Positions 24,678 to 36,989 of a stretch of DNA of 64,000 bases are shown in pieces. Position numbers and translations under genes: made by a program. Location of the stretch: positions 15,270,210-15,334,209 of the forward strand of contig JAMPIT010000884.1 of assembly GCA_026261815.1 (NCBI GenBank), read 5' to 3'. Positions within the stretch are counted from its first letter, which is position 1. Each line of letters starts with the position of its first letter. The DNA is from Monarcha castaneiventris obscurior. Its lineage: Eukaryota > Chordata > Aves > Passeriformes > Monarchidae. The notes below the pieces were generated by a model that did not search any database, was not told the DNA's origin, and saw nothing but the letters and a program-made list of their open reading frames with translations.

Positions 24678-25734
24678 AACAGAGTTAAAAGAAGGAGACA
24701 GAAAGTCAGACTAAACCTCCAGAACACCTCTCTCCCCTCACCTCTGCTCCCTTCTATCACCAATGTAAAAGGAAACACAACCCTTGAGAATTCTAGTCAG
24801 TTCGCCACCTATATAATAATTTCTGGTTTTTCAGTTCACTTAGAGAGAGGAGTCTCTCTTGGTCAAACCATGGAGCATCTCCACACAAAACAATCTCGTG
24901 CAACTTCAGTATCACAGCAAAAAGCAGCCGCCCGGAATGGTTTTTTGCTTGTATGTGAAAGTCCCATCCCCCGATTACAGCTTTCCCCACAGCTGCTTCG
25001 AGGGTTTCTTTAGCTAAGGGGGTATTATTTTTAAGGATGAGCAGTTCAGAAACGGGAGCTTTCTTCACTTATTGAAGTGCCTGAAAGGCGTAAGGACTCT
25101 CTCTGGGAGCAGCCGCATGGTCTGGGAACAGAGATCCTTCTCTCTTGTGCGATCTCTGCTCAAGGTCCTCATCAAATCACAGCTACTTCAGCATTGCAGC
25201 ACTAGTATAGTTGCTAACAGCAAGTTACAGCTACTTCAGCGTTTGCTTGTTTTAGTACAAGCACCTTTGCTCACAGTTACAGTTTGAACGCTCCCTCCCC
25301 CTTATGCTTTCAAGAAATTACAATGGGTAGTCTAATATATCACAGTCTATCACCATGGTTTTTCTAACAGAATTTCAGCTTTTAGGATTAAAGCATCTCC
25401 TTAAATCCTCTCTTTCAAGGTCTCAAGTTTTTCTTCCTCACTGACTTGGGCATCTTTATAGTGTTTCCTTCACAAGCTTTCACTTTCCTCTCTCCATCTG
25501 ATCGGGGAGATGATTAGTCTCTGCAGGCTTCATCTGGTCTGGAAAAAAGGTCTTAACAGCACTAAAAGAGTTAATCTCTCCTGGGTCTTGCAGCTGGAGT
25601 GTGGAACTCACTTATCTCTTGGCCACGTGATCCTGCCGACGGCCGTCTCAGGGGATTTCAGCTGTTTTGGGGCTGAGGTGAGGGCCATCCTGGCCTCTGG
25701 GGGTGTCCGGCGAGCAGGAGCGGCTGCAATCTCA

Positions 25735-25805
25735 GCCAAGCCACCCCCCGGCCGACCCGGGCCAGGCCCGGCCGGCAGAGCCCGGCCTGGCCCGGCCACC
25801 CCCCA
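25735..25805. repeat. GC-rich block with overlapping dyads inside family B LTR
   Basis: Almost pure G+C with repeated CCCGGCC, GGCCGG and CCCGGGCC words that can pair with each other. It is the most GC-rich stretch noticed in the window. Probably the U3 promoter-like region of the LTR. Confidence 0.6.
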
Positions 25806-26631
25806 CCAGTTACCTGTTCGGCCACCGGAAGCAAGAGAGAGCCTTCCCGGGCTTTCTGTTTCTTAAAAATGTGATTTCACAGAGGCGTGTCAAGCTCTCT
25901 AAGTGGTTTAGAAAGTTGTCAATATTCAACCTGGCCAGTTGATTGGGTCTAGAGGGAGCTGAAAGCACCTCTTTGTAAAGAATCACTTCCTGGCCGGTGC
26001 AGCCTTCTTCAACTATAATTCCTAACTACTCTAAACCACGACAGAGGTTTTTACATCAAAACTAAAAACATGACTCCAGGTTCAATGATTGAAGTGCTAC
26101 CATGGCACGTGGTGTGGTATATGTTGGCATACCAGAATGGATACAGCTTTTGCACATAATTCCGGGGTGAAAGGTAATGGTAAATCAGGGTAGTAACATT
26201 CAGACCTGCAAGGAAAGATTCCCTCTGCAGGAAGGGTGGGAGGAGGCATTTCTGCAACTGGAAACAAGTTTTGCACTAAACCCATCAAATTTATTCTGCT
26301 TTCACTGGAAACTGACTCATTTCTAATGTAGTTTGCTGCAAGCCTATCTGTAAGTTTTACTGTGCAAAGGGATTCAGCTCTGACAGGAAGCATTTTTTAG
26401 CCCTGGCACATCTGAGGCTGAGGTACAGATCTTGAGGGAAATCCGTGAAAGATGGAATCGACATTGCCCTCAGATCACGTACAAGGCACTAAGTCAGGCT
26501 CGTTGTTTACTGTCACCTCCAATTTATCCCGTGTGAGACAGCACAAAACAACATGTACCACAGAAGGAAAAGAAAAGCACGGAACAGGGTATGTGATACA
26601 ACCCAGCAAATCTGTCAAGAACATCTTATAT

Positions 26632-26648
26632 ATGTGTGTGTGTGTGTG
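26632..26648. repeat. (TG)n dinucleotide repeat
   Basis: TATATGTGTGTGTGTGTGTG at the end of a short TA stretch; about seven to eight TG units. Confidence 0.75.
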
Positions 26649-28735
26649 CCTATCCCCATAAAACCACAAAGAGTGTTCAGATGACTAGTTCAAATTAAAT
26701 GCAAATCCCCAAGCCCCAAAAAATCTGACAGAAGAAGGTCTTAGCAGCTAAAAATGTAAGTTTTGAAACTAAAAAGGATAAACTGACAATCTAGGTCAGG
26801 TTTTGCCATCCTTTGGTGACTGCTCTCAGCCTTTCTGAACCTTTTTGTTCCTGATCCTTACACATCCTCAAGTTACAACTTAAAAAAAAAGCCAAAAAAC
26901 CAAAAAAGCAGTGTGTCTCCAGATCTCCTATCTTTTGGTTAGCTAAATAAGGGGCTTTGCCCATCAAGGCTTTAGAATACTCTATTTTTCATTAGGCATT
27001 TACAGAGGAAAATACCCTGCAATGGAGTCTGTATTGAGAAGGGAACATAAATCCCCAGAACACAGACCTAACCCAGTCAAACCCTTTATGTTCATGAGGG
27101 CACCCAACAATGATACAGAATATGAAGCAACCTGAACAAGTGTGCATTATGCAGAGCCTTACAGCATTTTATACTCTGTGCAGGGAGTAAACAGGAAGAT
27201 CTAAATTAACTGACTGTACTGAGGTTAGCATAAATCACTGCTTCCAGGGACTGCTGCATTCCTGTCATACTCCTCAGAGCATTTAAAAGAGCACCTCCCT
27301 ACCAATTTCACCTCTTCTTGTAGATACCAAATTTCTGGAACCATTTGGAGAACAAGATGCAACCAGGTTGCAGCAAATTTTGTCCAGTATTTTTCCTTTT
27401 ACAGGTTTAAAAAGGGAGACAACCAAAATTTGTTGGATAAGAAGGTTCAGCACTCAGCACCAAAGTGAATCAAAGGTCAGGAGTGCCCCCATGGGTCAGT
27501 TGGAGACCAGCATTAACTAACCTCAAAACCCAGCTCCTTTCTCACAGCAAGTCAATTAAGTTACAAAAGAAAGTTTCAAAGAAGAAAAATCAATACAGAG
27601 AAGCTGTTACCTCTCCCAAAACTGAACAAGAGACTGCCTGTTCCCTCAGTATCTTACCAGTCGTCCAGAAGGAGGAATGAGAATGTGGGTTTCCATTTTA
27701 AATGCTTTACATTTCATGCTGATGGGGAACATTTCTTACTCATTCCACATCCCTATCAAGATGCAGTCAACAGACAGCAAAAGGAAATTTGCAGCATCAG
27801 TGCAGCATTAAAGTGATTTATGTCCCAAAAGGAGAAAACTTCAGAATAAACTTTCTCCAGATGATCATAAAACACTCTACTTCAAACCCAGGTCTCTGTG
27901 TCAGCCTTATCTCCACAGCCTCAACAGATTACATTTATTTTGGAGGGAAAAGTCTGACCATGTACAAAAATCAGACAGAATTTTCTATTGAGTTTTGGTA
28001 CACGTAGCCCCCTGTGTCCCAGAGCAGACCTCAGTGCATCTCTGAGGGTCAGGGGTGATACTGAAAGTTGCCAGGGATGTGCTGCAAGCTCTCCTGCCAA
28101 CTTCAGAGGGGCTTACGTTCCTTAAACTCTGGGGAAGAACAACGTGAATTTGTTAACATTCTTAATATCCATAAAACAAGGTCTGAGATGCATTGCTCAA
28201 GATGACTCAGGAATGCAAATTTTAGTATTAGAAAAAATTGGTTTTTTATGTCAAGATCACAAAAAAACCCCAAACCCTAGAGCCAAGGAAATGCATCAAT
28301 CTATTTTAAACGTGCCTTATATATGTATGACAAGCACTTAAATATTCTGTCTATTCAAACAGATTCCTGTACATCTGAGTAGGCTGAGGATCAAAAGTCA
28401 AACTCAAATCTATGCCATTTTGAGCTTAATATGGTAAATAAGGAAACTTCAGCTGGTGATCTCAGATACTTTTTCTGCTGTTACAGTTCTTCATCCAATT
28501 TTCCTGTTGCCTTTCTGGTACTTCCACTTCCTTTACTGAATGGCTATCAGGCATGGAAAACAAGATAGCCAAAACTGGCTAGAAAAAGTTCCGATTTAAT
28601 ATGCAGCAAGGATTATTTGCAGGACTAAAGAGAAAAAAAATCTCAGTTTTTTTTGAAAAGGCTTAGCTCAGCCTTAATTATAGGACCTCAGAAAAAAGGT
28701 AATGACACAACAACAGTATAACATCAACTGCCACG

Positions 28736-28772
28736 TAATAATGATGATGATGATGATGATGATAATAATAAA
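28736..28772. repeat. (ATG)n followed by (ATA)n microsatellite
   Basis: About eight ATG units run into three ATA units. A trinucleotide repeat likely to vary in length between individuals. Confidence 0.85.
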
Positions 28773-29959
28773 TTCTTTTTGCTCTCTAAGGAAGTTCAAG
28801 GAAACACCTGATGTGCTTTTGTACACTAACACAGCATCTTATTTCATAATGGAATTTCTTTAAAGTGGCCTAATTATATTTCACAGGAAAAGCATATTTT
28901 TCAGGTTTTTTTCTTTATGGCCCAAGAGGCAGTACCGTGAAGAGAAAGATCTGAAATCTGCAGCTTTTTATTTGATCTCTAATTTTATGAAAGAGAGATC
29001 TGTCACCTGAGTAGAAGATGTCTGAAAGACCAAGCACAAGGAAAAATTGTGGTATTTTTGGAGTTTGAATTAAAGAAATAAAATATCTGGAAGGAAATTA
29101 GTTAGATAAGGTGTTAGATTAGATTGATGAAGCATCTCTTTGATGCCCACTGAAAAGGGAACACCACTTTCTTGTCAGAGACCTTACACATTTCACCCAG
29201 TAAAACCAAATAATAATTAGCTTTCCATGGCACTCAACAGAAATAGAAAATAAAGACAGCTTCAAAAATGGTTGCTGAATAATGTCATTCAACATTTTCT
29301 GTCTTTGAAGACAAATGAAGAGCAGGTTTTCACACCTTAGGGAAAAAAATTTTGCATTTAAAGGTAAAGCACATAATTTATGCTTTTTTTTAAAAAAAAA
29401 ACCACCGCTGTCTTTAAATAAACTGAAGTTGTGTATTTCTAAGGCTATTGAGCTAAAAGTGATTGTTGAAAACCAAAAAGCTATTGATTGTTGAACTTTC
29501 TTCCTCAAAAATATCTGTAGTAAATGTAAAAATTAACACCAAAAAGTAGTTTGAAAGTTTCAGTTAAAAGTATGGCAGGTGACACATCTCAGCTCCATGA
29601 CAGCCAAGAATGCAAAAACCTTGTTTCTTCAATAGTTTGTTTTTGCAGCTATGTGCATATAACTCCTCTGAAAATCTATCTACAGAGCAAGGGTCTAAGC
29701 ACGGGTTTCATGTGCAAGCTCTACAGTGGGATGAATAGCAAAAACAGCATTGACCAGATCAAAGCCACCTGCTCTTTTTGAGCTGCTCCAACCAGGCAAA
29801 GAGCAAGGGCAACTGCAGCATTTTCCAGCTGAGCTCAGAGCCAACACAGGCAGCTTCCTCTGCCCGTCCTGCAGCCACCCATGAGCCCAGGGATGGAGCC
29901 AGGGACTGGGACATGGCAGCACTGATCCCTTCCATGGCTGGCTTTGCATCCTGTGGGTG

Positions 29960-30593
29960 TGTCTTGGGGTGACTCTATGATGGGTATCCCCTACCACGGC
30001 TCTAGGCCAAAAAATTAATTTTGTGCCTTTTCTGTGCCTTTAAACTGAGCTTGAGAGGGGAGAGAAAAAAAACCCAATGAACTTTTCAAAGCAGTTTCTC
30101 AAGGACACAGAGATAGAGACTCCTCTGCATTCCCCACATGCAGGAGCACGGAGGAAGCACCCTTCTTTTTGCTTCTTCAGCCAGCTCTTTGGTTTTTTTT
30201 TCCTTTTTCTCCAGCATGTTTCCTGGGACTTTGGTTTTTTCCTTTTTTTCTCTTCTGGACAGTTTCAACAACATCAGAACACATCAGGAGAACTTTCCTT
30301 CAGGCCCGGAGGTGGCCAATGGCCTACGGCCTTGCCAACCCAGCTCCGGGGAGGAGAGAAACCACACCTACAGAAGGACTCTGAAACCTTCCCAGGTTTC
30401 TCTCCACAGCGAGAGATTTTATTATTTTAGCATTATTATTCTTTTACTGTGTGTTTGTTAAATAAATAGTTTTTAACACTTTCACTTTCCTTCGAGGAAA
30501 TTTTTTTTTTCCCGAACCTGGTGGGGGGAAGGGTGGTTGTAACCTGTTTTTCTCTCAGAGGATATATTGCTAGATTTTGGCCAAACTGGCACA
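29960..30593 (+). mobile_element. Solo LTR, family A, copy 2 (5-bp TSD, ERVL-like)
   Basis: A 634-base element starting TGTCTTGGGGTGACTC and ending ACTGGCACA, flanked by a perfect direct repeat GGGTG at 29955-29959 and 30594-30598. It aligns end to end with the inverted copy at 19524-20153. About four mismatches are visible in the first 49 bases. This copy carries an 11-base duplication near 30030 (the word GTGCCTTTTCT followed by GTGCCTTT) that copy 1 lacks. AATAAA in sense is at 30461-30466. Both ends and the duplication are intact, so this is a solo LTR with no retroviral genes. It is antisense to PTPRO. Confidence 0.88.
30461..30466 (+). terminator. Polyadenylation signal AATAAA in family A LTR copy 2
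   Basis: AATAAA in the context TTGTTAAATAAATAG, about 128 bases from the LTR 3' end. Position and context match copy 1. Confidence 0.6.
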
Positions 30594-30839
30594 GGGTGGG
30601 AAAGGTAGGAGCTGTCGTAGGAAACCCTGGAGCTATCCTAGCCCACAGGTAAGGATATCCATGCTGCACAGACTCAGGGAGCTCATTTTAGTGCACTTTG
30701 CCACACACTCCCTTCCCATTAACCAGTGCCTAGAAAGCTGGCCTGGAAATGTGACCCTGAAGTTTGGGAAAACCACAAGAGGCCCAGAAGGACAGGTATT
30801 GGACAGGGGCTGGAGCCAGTGCTCCCTGGAGCACAGATA

Positions 30840-31516
30840 TGTGGGAGTTGGGGACTCCGCACAAATACAGGTTCTTATCTTCACCTCTGGGAAGCTTTAC
30901 CTCGAGCCCCAGCAGATGAGAAACGGCTGCAGATGTTGTTTCAGGTTGTTTATTTCTCCTTCTCTCTGCCAGCTCTCAGCTCCGGCCGCACATCTGATGC
31001 AGCCGACTCCGAGCGGGCACTGCCCAGTCCTGGGCTGTCCCGGCCTTTCTGTGCCCTTTCCATGATCCAACCATTCCTCACAATGGATTTATTAGTTACT
31101 ATTCTATACCAATTCATTTGCACCTATTCTAGACACGGAATTTCTACCTCTTTTTCATTCTACCAATCATTTTGTGCCACCACCACCAGAGATGATTGAG
31201 GAGAAGGAGAAGAGGAAGAACAGGGCAACGCCCAAAATCCTCCATCTTAAACCCTTCGTCCTCATATTAAAAACCCTAAAATCTACTTTTTTACCTTGTA
31301 CAATATTAAACCACCACTCATTTTCACACTCTGGTGGCTTGCAATGATTCTGGCAGTGTTGGTAACTTTTCCCATGGGCTGAGGTCAAAGCCGGTGCCAT
31401 TCTGGGCTCCTTGCCAGGGTCTGGGACCCCCTTGCTGGGGCTCCTGACCCCCCAGGGCAGCCAGAGGCATGCCCTGACCTCCCAAGGCAGCCAGAGGCGT
31501 GCCTTGGATTCCAACA
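30840..31516 (-). mobile_element. Solo LTR, family C (imperfect 5-bp TSD)
   Basis: A 677-base element. Minus-strand ends are TGTTGGAATCCAAGGCACGC (31516) and AACTCCCACA (30840), so TG...CA. Flanking pentamers are AGATA (30835-30839) and AGATG (31517-31521), matching at four of five positions, consistent with a duplication that has taken one mutation. AATAAA in sense lies at 30949-30954, about 110 bases before the 3' end. Two tandem units of about 30 bases (CCTGACC...GCAGCCAGAGGC) lie at 31443-31502 near the 5' end. No internal genes. Same sense as PTPRO. Only 246 bases separate it from the family A LTR to its left. Confidence 0.75.
31443..31502. repeat. Two 30-base tandem units inside family C LTR
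   Basis: Units 31443-31472 and 31473-31502 share CCTGACC, CCC, GGCAGCCAGAGGC and TG at the same spacing and differ at only a few bases. Confidence 0.75.
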
Positions 31517-31521
31517 AGATG

Positions 31522-34500
31522 GACTAACCTATGCCTTGCTCTTCTGACCAAGCTCTTTTTCCACTTTTAGAAGAAAACAAGCCTTTCCATCATTCCTTAT
31601 CCTTCCTATTATCTCATCCTGCTGCTGAGCCCGCAATAGCAGGTGACAGATTGTGGAGAGGGCTTTCAGAGATACTGTAAATGCTTATCTGCTGTAAATC
31701 ACAGCTTCATTCCCTCCAGTGGAACATGCTGAGCTGTACCAGCCCAGGGCCTGACTCTGCGTGCTGCACCCCCAGAGCTGCGGCGCTGCCGCTGTCTCTG
31801 CACAGAAGCCACAAATTCCATTTGTAATTTAAATAAACGAAGAGCAAACGTTATTATTTCTGCCCCAGAAAAGGAGCTCCCCACACAGCAAGGAAAAATA
31901 ATGATAGCAAGCTCGCTCTTCAGCTGTAACTCTTCAATGGGTTTACAAAGGAAGAAAGCAGCATTACCCTGTTCCACAAATTAAGGCACAAAAAGGAACA
32001 TGTAGCCAGCAGAGATAGTAGCAGATCCAGAGACAGGGTCTCAAAAGGCAAAAAAAAAAGATACCCACGAGGATTTAGGGCAGATTGGAAACCTACAGAA
32101 AAATGACTCAGAAAACTCAGGAACTGAGGAGCCTTATGTCCAAATAAAGCAAAGCTGGTGTGAGGGTGAAACGAGATTAATACTTTACACGTTTTTAAAC
32201 ATTTTCCAGTGGAGCAGGGGTGCCTTTGACTCTGGCCTAAAATCGTTCCTGCCTTTCTCAGTCTGAATTCAGCTGCAAGTGAATAAACCAGCCTTGCTTT
32301 TGACAAGGCAGACCATGACAAGAAAAAACCCACCACACGAAATTATTACCCTATTTCAGAAAATGGGTAAAGTGTAGCAGTCAAGAGCCAGCATGCACAT
32401 TTTTCCAAAGCTTCACAAAGATCCATATAAAGATCCTTAACCTATTTGCTCCAAAGAGTTACAGCACGCAGGGTCACTTCCAGCTTGGCACAAGCTCAAG
32501 GGAGATTCACCTCAGCTCTGAACTTGACCCACCCTTCTGAATTCTGATGGGCACTGCCAAACTCTACTCTGGTCCATGGGGCGAGATGAAGAACCTGAGC
32601 AAAGCCCTGGGCTGTGGAGTCCCACAGGGCAGCACCTTCCTGGGTCTGCTCTGCTCAGGGCCCTCAGCTCCTCTGGACATCCCATCCTGAGACAGGACAC
32701 AGCCCATTCAGAATTCCCCAGCTGCCTCCAGAAAAGCCATCAGTAATTTCTCATTTAATGGTAACATGAGGGCTCAACATACTATGCAGAGCTGAAAGTT
32801 AACTTTTGGGATTTTAGGACTGTGTATATTTTTTTCCTGACCTGAAAGGAAGCCATCTGGATTAAAAATCTTCTGGCTGTAGCTGCCGATGAAGCTTAAT
32901 TAGCAGTATTAATGTGTGACAGGTTGTCCCTGCAGATACAGCCCTTTCCAGTGACAAATGACAACATGTGCATTTATGGCCGCAGGAGAATTCCAGATAA
33001 AACTTCTATCATTTAACTGTCCAATTACTAAGACAATCTATATGACCAAGATGGGGAAGTTTATCCCACATAAAAAACCCAAACGAAACCCATACTCAAC
33101 CAAACCCCCCAAAATATGTTGGTATGATGCTTAAAAACGGCAAAATCAGGGTCTATATTTGGGTTGTAAATCAAGATTTTTGTGACAATGCTTATCAGTT
33201 TATCTCATAATCACTCAAGTGGAATGATTTACTGAATTCTTAAAAATAGTACCATAATCCTTATTTGGATTACATTACTGCATAAATTCATACTGGGAAG
33301 TTCCTAGCAGAGTTGTGAAGAGACTCTCGATATCCTAATTTCTTATTCTATACTTAAACCTAGCAGGTTGTCTAAACTTTTGCAGCCAAACCCTACTCTG
33401 ATCAATTCTCCATCTCAACCTTCCAAAAGCTTAACTAGCCCTTATGTTAAACACATCCAGAAATCAAGTGTTTTCAAACAGCTGTCCTCATATATTCACA
33501 GTGACGGGGCTGGTGCCAAAAGCATGCCAGGCATCACTGGCTGTATTACAGCTTCACCACATGTCTGCTGGAAGCTGGCCCTCTGCACTTCACCTGACAC
33601 AGTTTGGAGTAAAACCTCCTTTCTCTCCTTCTCCTCAGCCTCAGTTTGTTAGCTCTGGTTTATGTTTTAGCCAAGCCTCCAAAATACAGCATTGAAGACA
33701 TCCACGTCCCCGTTACTTCCCTATATACTCATCAGAGCATTTGAACTAGGAATCCAAGCATTGCTCTGGCCCAGGAAAACACACATCAATTGAAGTCTCA
33801 AAGAGAAATTGTTTTTGAAAACGTGAGGATTCCAAATGCCAGCTTATTTATCCATCTCCAATTGCAGCTCACCCTGCAGCGCACTGCACTAACAGAGATG
33901 CACTAATTATCTTTTGGAGGTGAGCTTGGCTACTCCAGCTTTGATGCTCTGCTTTGCAATTAAATGTATTCCAGCAACCACATGGGGGAGAAGGAAAAAA
34001 TACAGCTTCCAGTTCTGCAATGACCTACTTACAGCATTAAAGCACTGAGGGGAAGGGGGAGGGCTGGGGAGGAGGGGAGAGGTCTAACTACAGCTTAATG
34101 CAAGCTGACACTGATCTGGGCTTCAGACTACACAGCAATCAATATCAGATATGACTTCACATCCTACAGAAAATGTTGGTGAGACAGGGAAAGTTAATGA
34201 CAGGAAGAAATTAATACAAGACCTTGCTTCTCAAAACCTGCAGTAGTTTTAATATCCGCAACCCCTTTGTGCCTCCCCTGCCATGCCCCACACCACAGCA
34301 CTCCTGAAGTTTGTGTGAAATTCTCATTATTCAAGCTAGAGGTAACATTGTCCTGAGCACTCTACAGCCACAGGCTCCCCGTCCCAGACAAGTACCCACA
34401 TTCTCATTCCTCCCTCTCAATGAATACAGCAAGGAAAGGAAGAGAATCTGATTTATTTAGCATCACTAAGCTAAGTCAATGCCACAGATTGATTCCAGAC

Positions 34501-36989
34501 CTTCTCATTCATGTTTTAAGCCTGCCCCTTCCCCCAGTTTCTCCCCGCCTCAGACTGTCTTTAATCTTTAAGACAATTAACCAGAAATCATTAGGGAAAG
34601 GTGATCACAGGAACATTTTACATTTCTGATACTAGAAAGCACTGGATTTTTAAACATGGGATGTATTTTGGGATACGGTTTCTGCTTTCAATATTCCACT
34701 ATCCTGGTTTATGGCATGGACAATTGAATTTCTGCACTTCATACTAAGCACAGTGCTTGGTGACAAAGTCAAATGGAAGGCACACACTTAGTGCCATAAA
34801 ATAGACTCTTCCAAAATGCCATATACTTGCAGCATGTGAAATGCCTATTGTTTCGGGATCAGAGCAAATGTTTTGAAAGCTTAAATGCTTAACTGCAAAA
34901 ATTGAGCTGAACAACACATCAATAAGAATTAAAGTATTTTGCTCATTGTAGCCTTTTGTGTAATATAAAGCAAAGGAAACCCCTTTAACAGCCTGAGAAA
35001 ATCAGCTGCCCTTTTTTTTTTTTTGGTGTCAGATGAAATATTAATCTTCAGTTCTGTTTCCAAAAGTTTACAAATATATTTGAAATATCAAATATAAATG
35101 TGTAATGGTTACCTTGAACTACAGCATCTAAGGATCAAGGAAACAGAAAGAAAGAACAAGAGAAAAGTGAGGGTGAATGTGATTTTTTATTCTTTCAGCC
35201 CCCACTCAGATAAGGAGCAACATCCAGAAGTACCACTTGCCCCAGCCACAGGATTTTTAGCCTGAATTACTACTTTCCTTCAGTATTCTGTAGCTCAGTA
35301 GTTGCATTGCTGGAAGGAATCATTCACATCTGTGGAATTTACTAATCCTCTTCTACAGCTGTCACAGAAATTGGCTGCTCTCCCTTTCCCCAACTATTTC
35401 GGAGTCACACTACCTAGGGCTGTGAGCTTGTCATATCTGATAACTGAGGCAGGGTCAGACACAGTCAGAACTTCAACAAGAGACAGCCAGAGAGAGGCAA
35501 GATGCTATGGAGATGATGCTGGTTAATGGATGGACAGCACATTCCACTTTGCATGATTCTGCACAGGGCATTATTCCCTCAGTACAGCCAGCTGTGATAC
35601 AGCTGACACATCTGGAAACAAAGAGAAGCACTCTTTCTACTTGAAATGACAGTCAGAATGTAATAATTTAGTGAACAGCTCCAAGTTAGTCAAAGTCACT
35701 ATGATCTACTGGAATGGGTAAATTCATGAATTAATGTCTTGCAAGAAAGTTGGCAGAAAAGTCCCCCCATTCAAATCACAGCGACAATCCCACTGCTCTG
35801 TCAGAGGTTTCATTTAGCATCATGTCCATGCTTCACTGCATTGCCATGGAATGGAGGAGCTCTAATCTTGAATTCGCTCAGCCTGGAGCACAGCATCAGA
35901 TAAACCAGAACGTCCTGGAGCCAGTCAACTGCACCTCTTTATAAATCTTTGTGCCTCCAAAATCCAGGCGCTACAATGAGCAAGCAAATGACAAGGTGGG
36001 GCAAAATGTCTGGTTTCTTGAAGTCTCTCTCCCTTCCGTAAATGCTTCTGTAAATTTCTCCCTCTGTAGATGCTACTACCACCTCTTTTCTACAGTTTGG
36101 AGAGAAGGAAGTATTCCCTGGAGAAGAAAAACAGAATTTTCTTGCTGTTTCCTTGCTGCGCACCTGAGATCCTCTAAGGATCTCTTTATTGGGTGAACAT
36201 ATCAAGGACCAGTGAAAGTATTTGAGCATTTTAAGTTATTTGAGCAATTATACAAGACAGCAGTGTCTCACTTTATCCATCAGGACTGTAAATTATGTAC
36301 TTTGCCTTGCAGTGACATCAAGCCTCAACAGTAGTAAAAACTTTACCACGCTTGGATGAAAAACATCATCTAAAGTATACTGTATAATTAATGTGACTGC
36401 ACAGACTCTTCCTTCTTTTTAAGCAACTTCTTCAAAAGCATTTTAAGCATCTAAATCCTTTTTTCTTTTCATATGAAAATGACTGATTGCATATTTAAAA
36501 GTATTAATTGGTTCTATGATAAGGTTTTTTTTAAAAATCCTCAACACTTCAAGATATCGGGAAGAAACATTGTAATTGCTCCAATAACCTAAAATGCTCA
36601 TTCATTTTCAGTGGTCCTTGATACAATCACCCAATGAAGACACTCCTATAGGCAAAGCTGGATGGTATTTATTAGGAAAAGGCTGCTTGGAAGTAATGGA
36701 CTAATAATAAATAATTTGTAGAACATTGTGCACAAATTATAAAAAGCATTCCAAATAACTGATCTCATTCCTTGGTTTAATTATTCAGTTCTTTTTAGGC
36801 TACAGCTATGTGTCTGGTATATTTACTTCAGATCTCAAGAGGGTATTGACCAGGTTTTCTGAAGTCTTCTGCATTATTTATCTCTTCCTACCATAAGGGG
36901 TCTGATAGGCACACTGTTTCAATAATTAAATGTCAACAATTCATGCTGTTGGCCAAAACCCAAAGGACCTTCATAAATAAATAATAACA
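31522..36989. other. PTPRO intron 1 segment, nothing recognised except a G-rich tract
   Basis: Mostly AT-rich unique-looking sequence. The clear local structure is the G-rich tract at 34048-34082. A somewhat GC-rich patch at 32500-32710 shows no frame I recognise. Confidence 0.5.
34048..34082 (+). other. Potential G-quadruplex tract
   Basis: The tract has G runs of about 4, 5, 3 and 4 with loops of 1-2 bases (GGGGAAGGGGGAGGG then CTGGGG), followed by further GG and GGGG runs. This satisfies the common rule of four G runs of at least three with loops up to seven. The G-rich strand is opposite to the PTPRO transcript sense. Confidence 0.7.

Larger units (their letters stand above)
24518..26043 (-). 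mobile_element. Solo LTR, family B, 1.5 kb (5-bp TSD, ERVL-like)
   Basis: A 1526-base element. On the minus strand it starts TGTCGTGGTTTAGAGTAG (26043) and ends AACCCATTACA (24518), giving the TG...CA ends of an LTR. Perfect target duplications GAGGT flank it at 24513-24517 and 26044-26048, so both ends are intact and no internal retroviral genes remain. AATAAA in the sense direction is at 24672-24677, about 155 bases before the 3' end. A very GC-rich block with GGCCGG and CCCGGGCC words sits at about 25735-25805 and may be part of the old promoter region. The length is large for an LTR but within the range for bird LTRs. The 5-bp duplication suggests ERVL type (inference). Same sense as PTPRO. 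Confidence 0.88.
26049..29954. other. PTPRO intron 1 segment between LTRs
   Basis: Contains a short (TG)n near 26632-26648 and an (ATG)n/(ATA)n microsatellite at 28736-28772. Otherwise no gene or mobile element recognised. Confidence 0.5.

Noticed and set aside
24793..25068. 91-codon frame on the minus strand inside the family B LTR
   Set aside because: LTRs rarely encode proteins, and the frame has no recognised motif; treated as chance.
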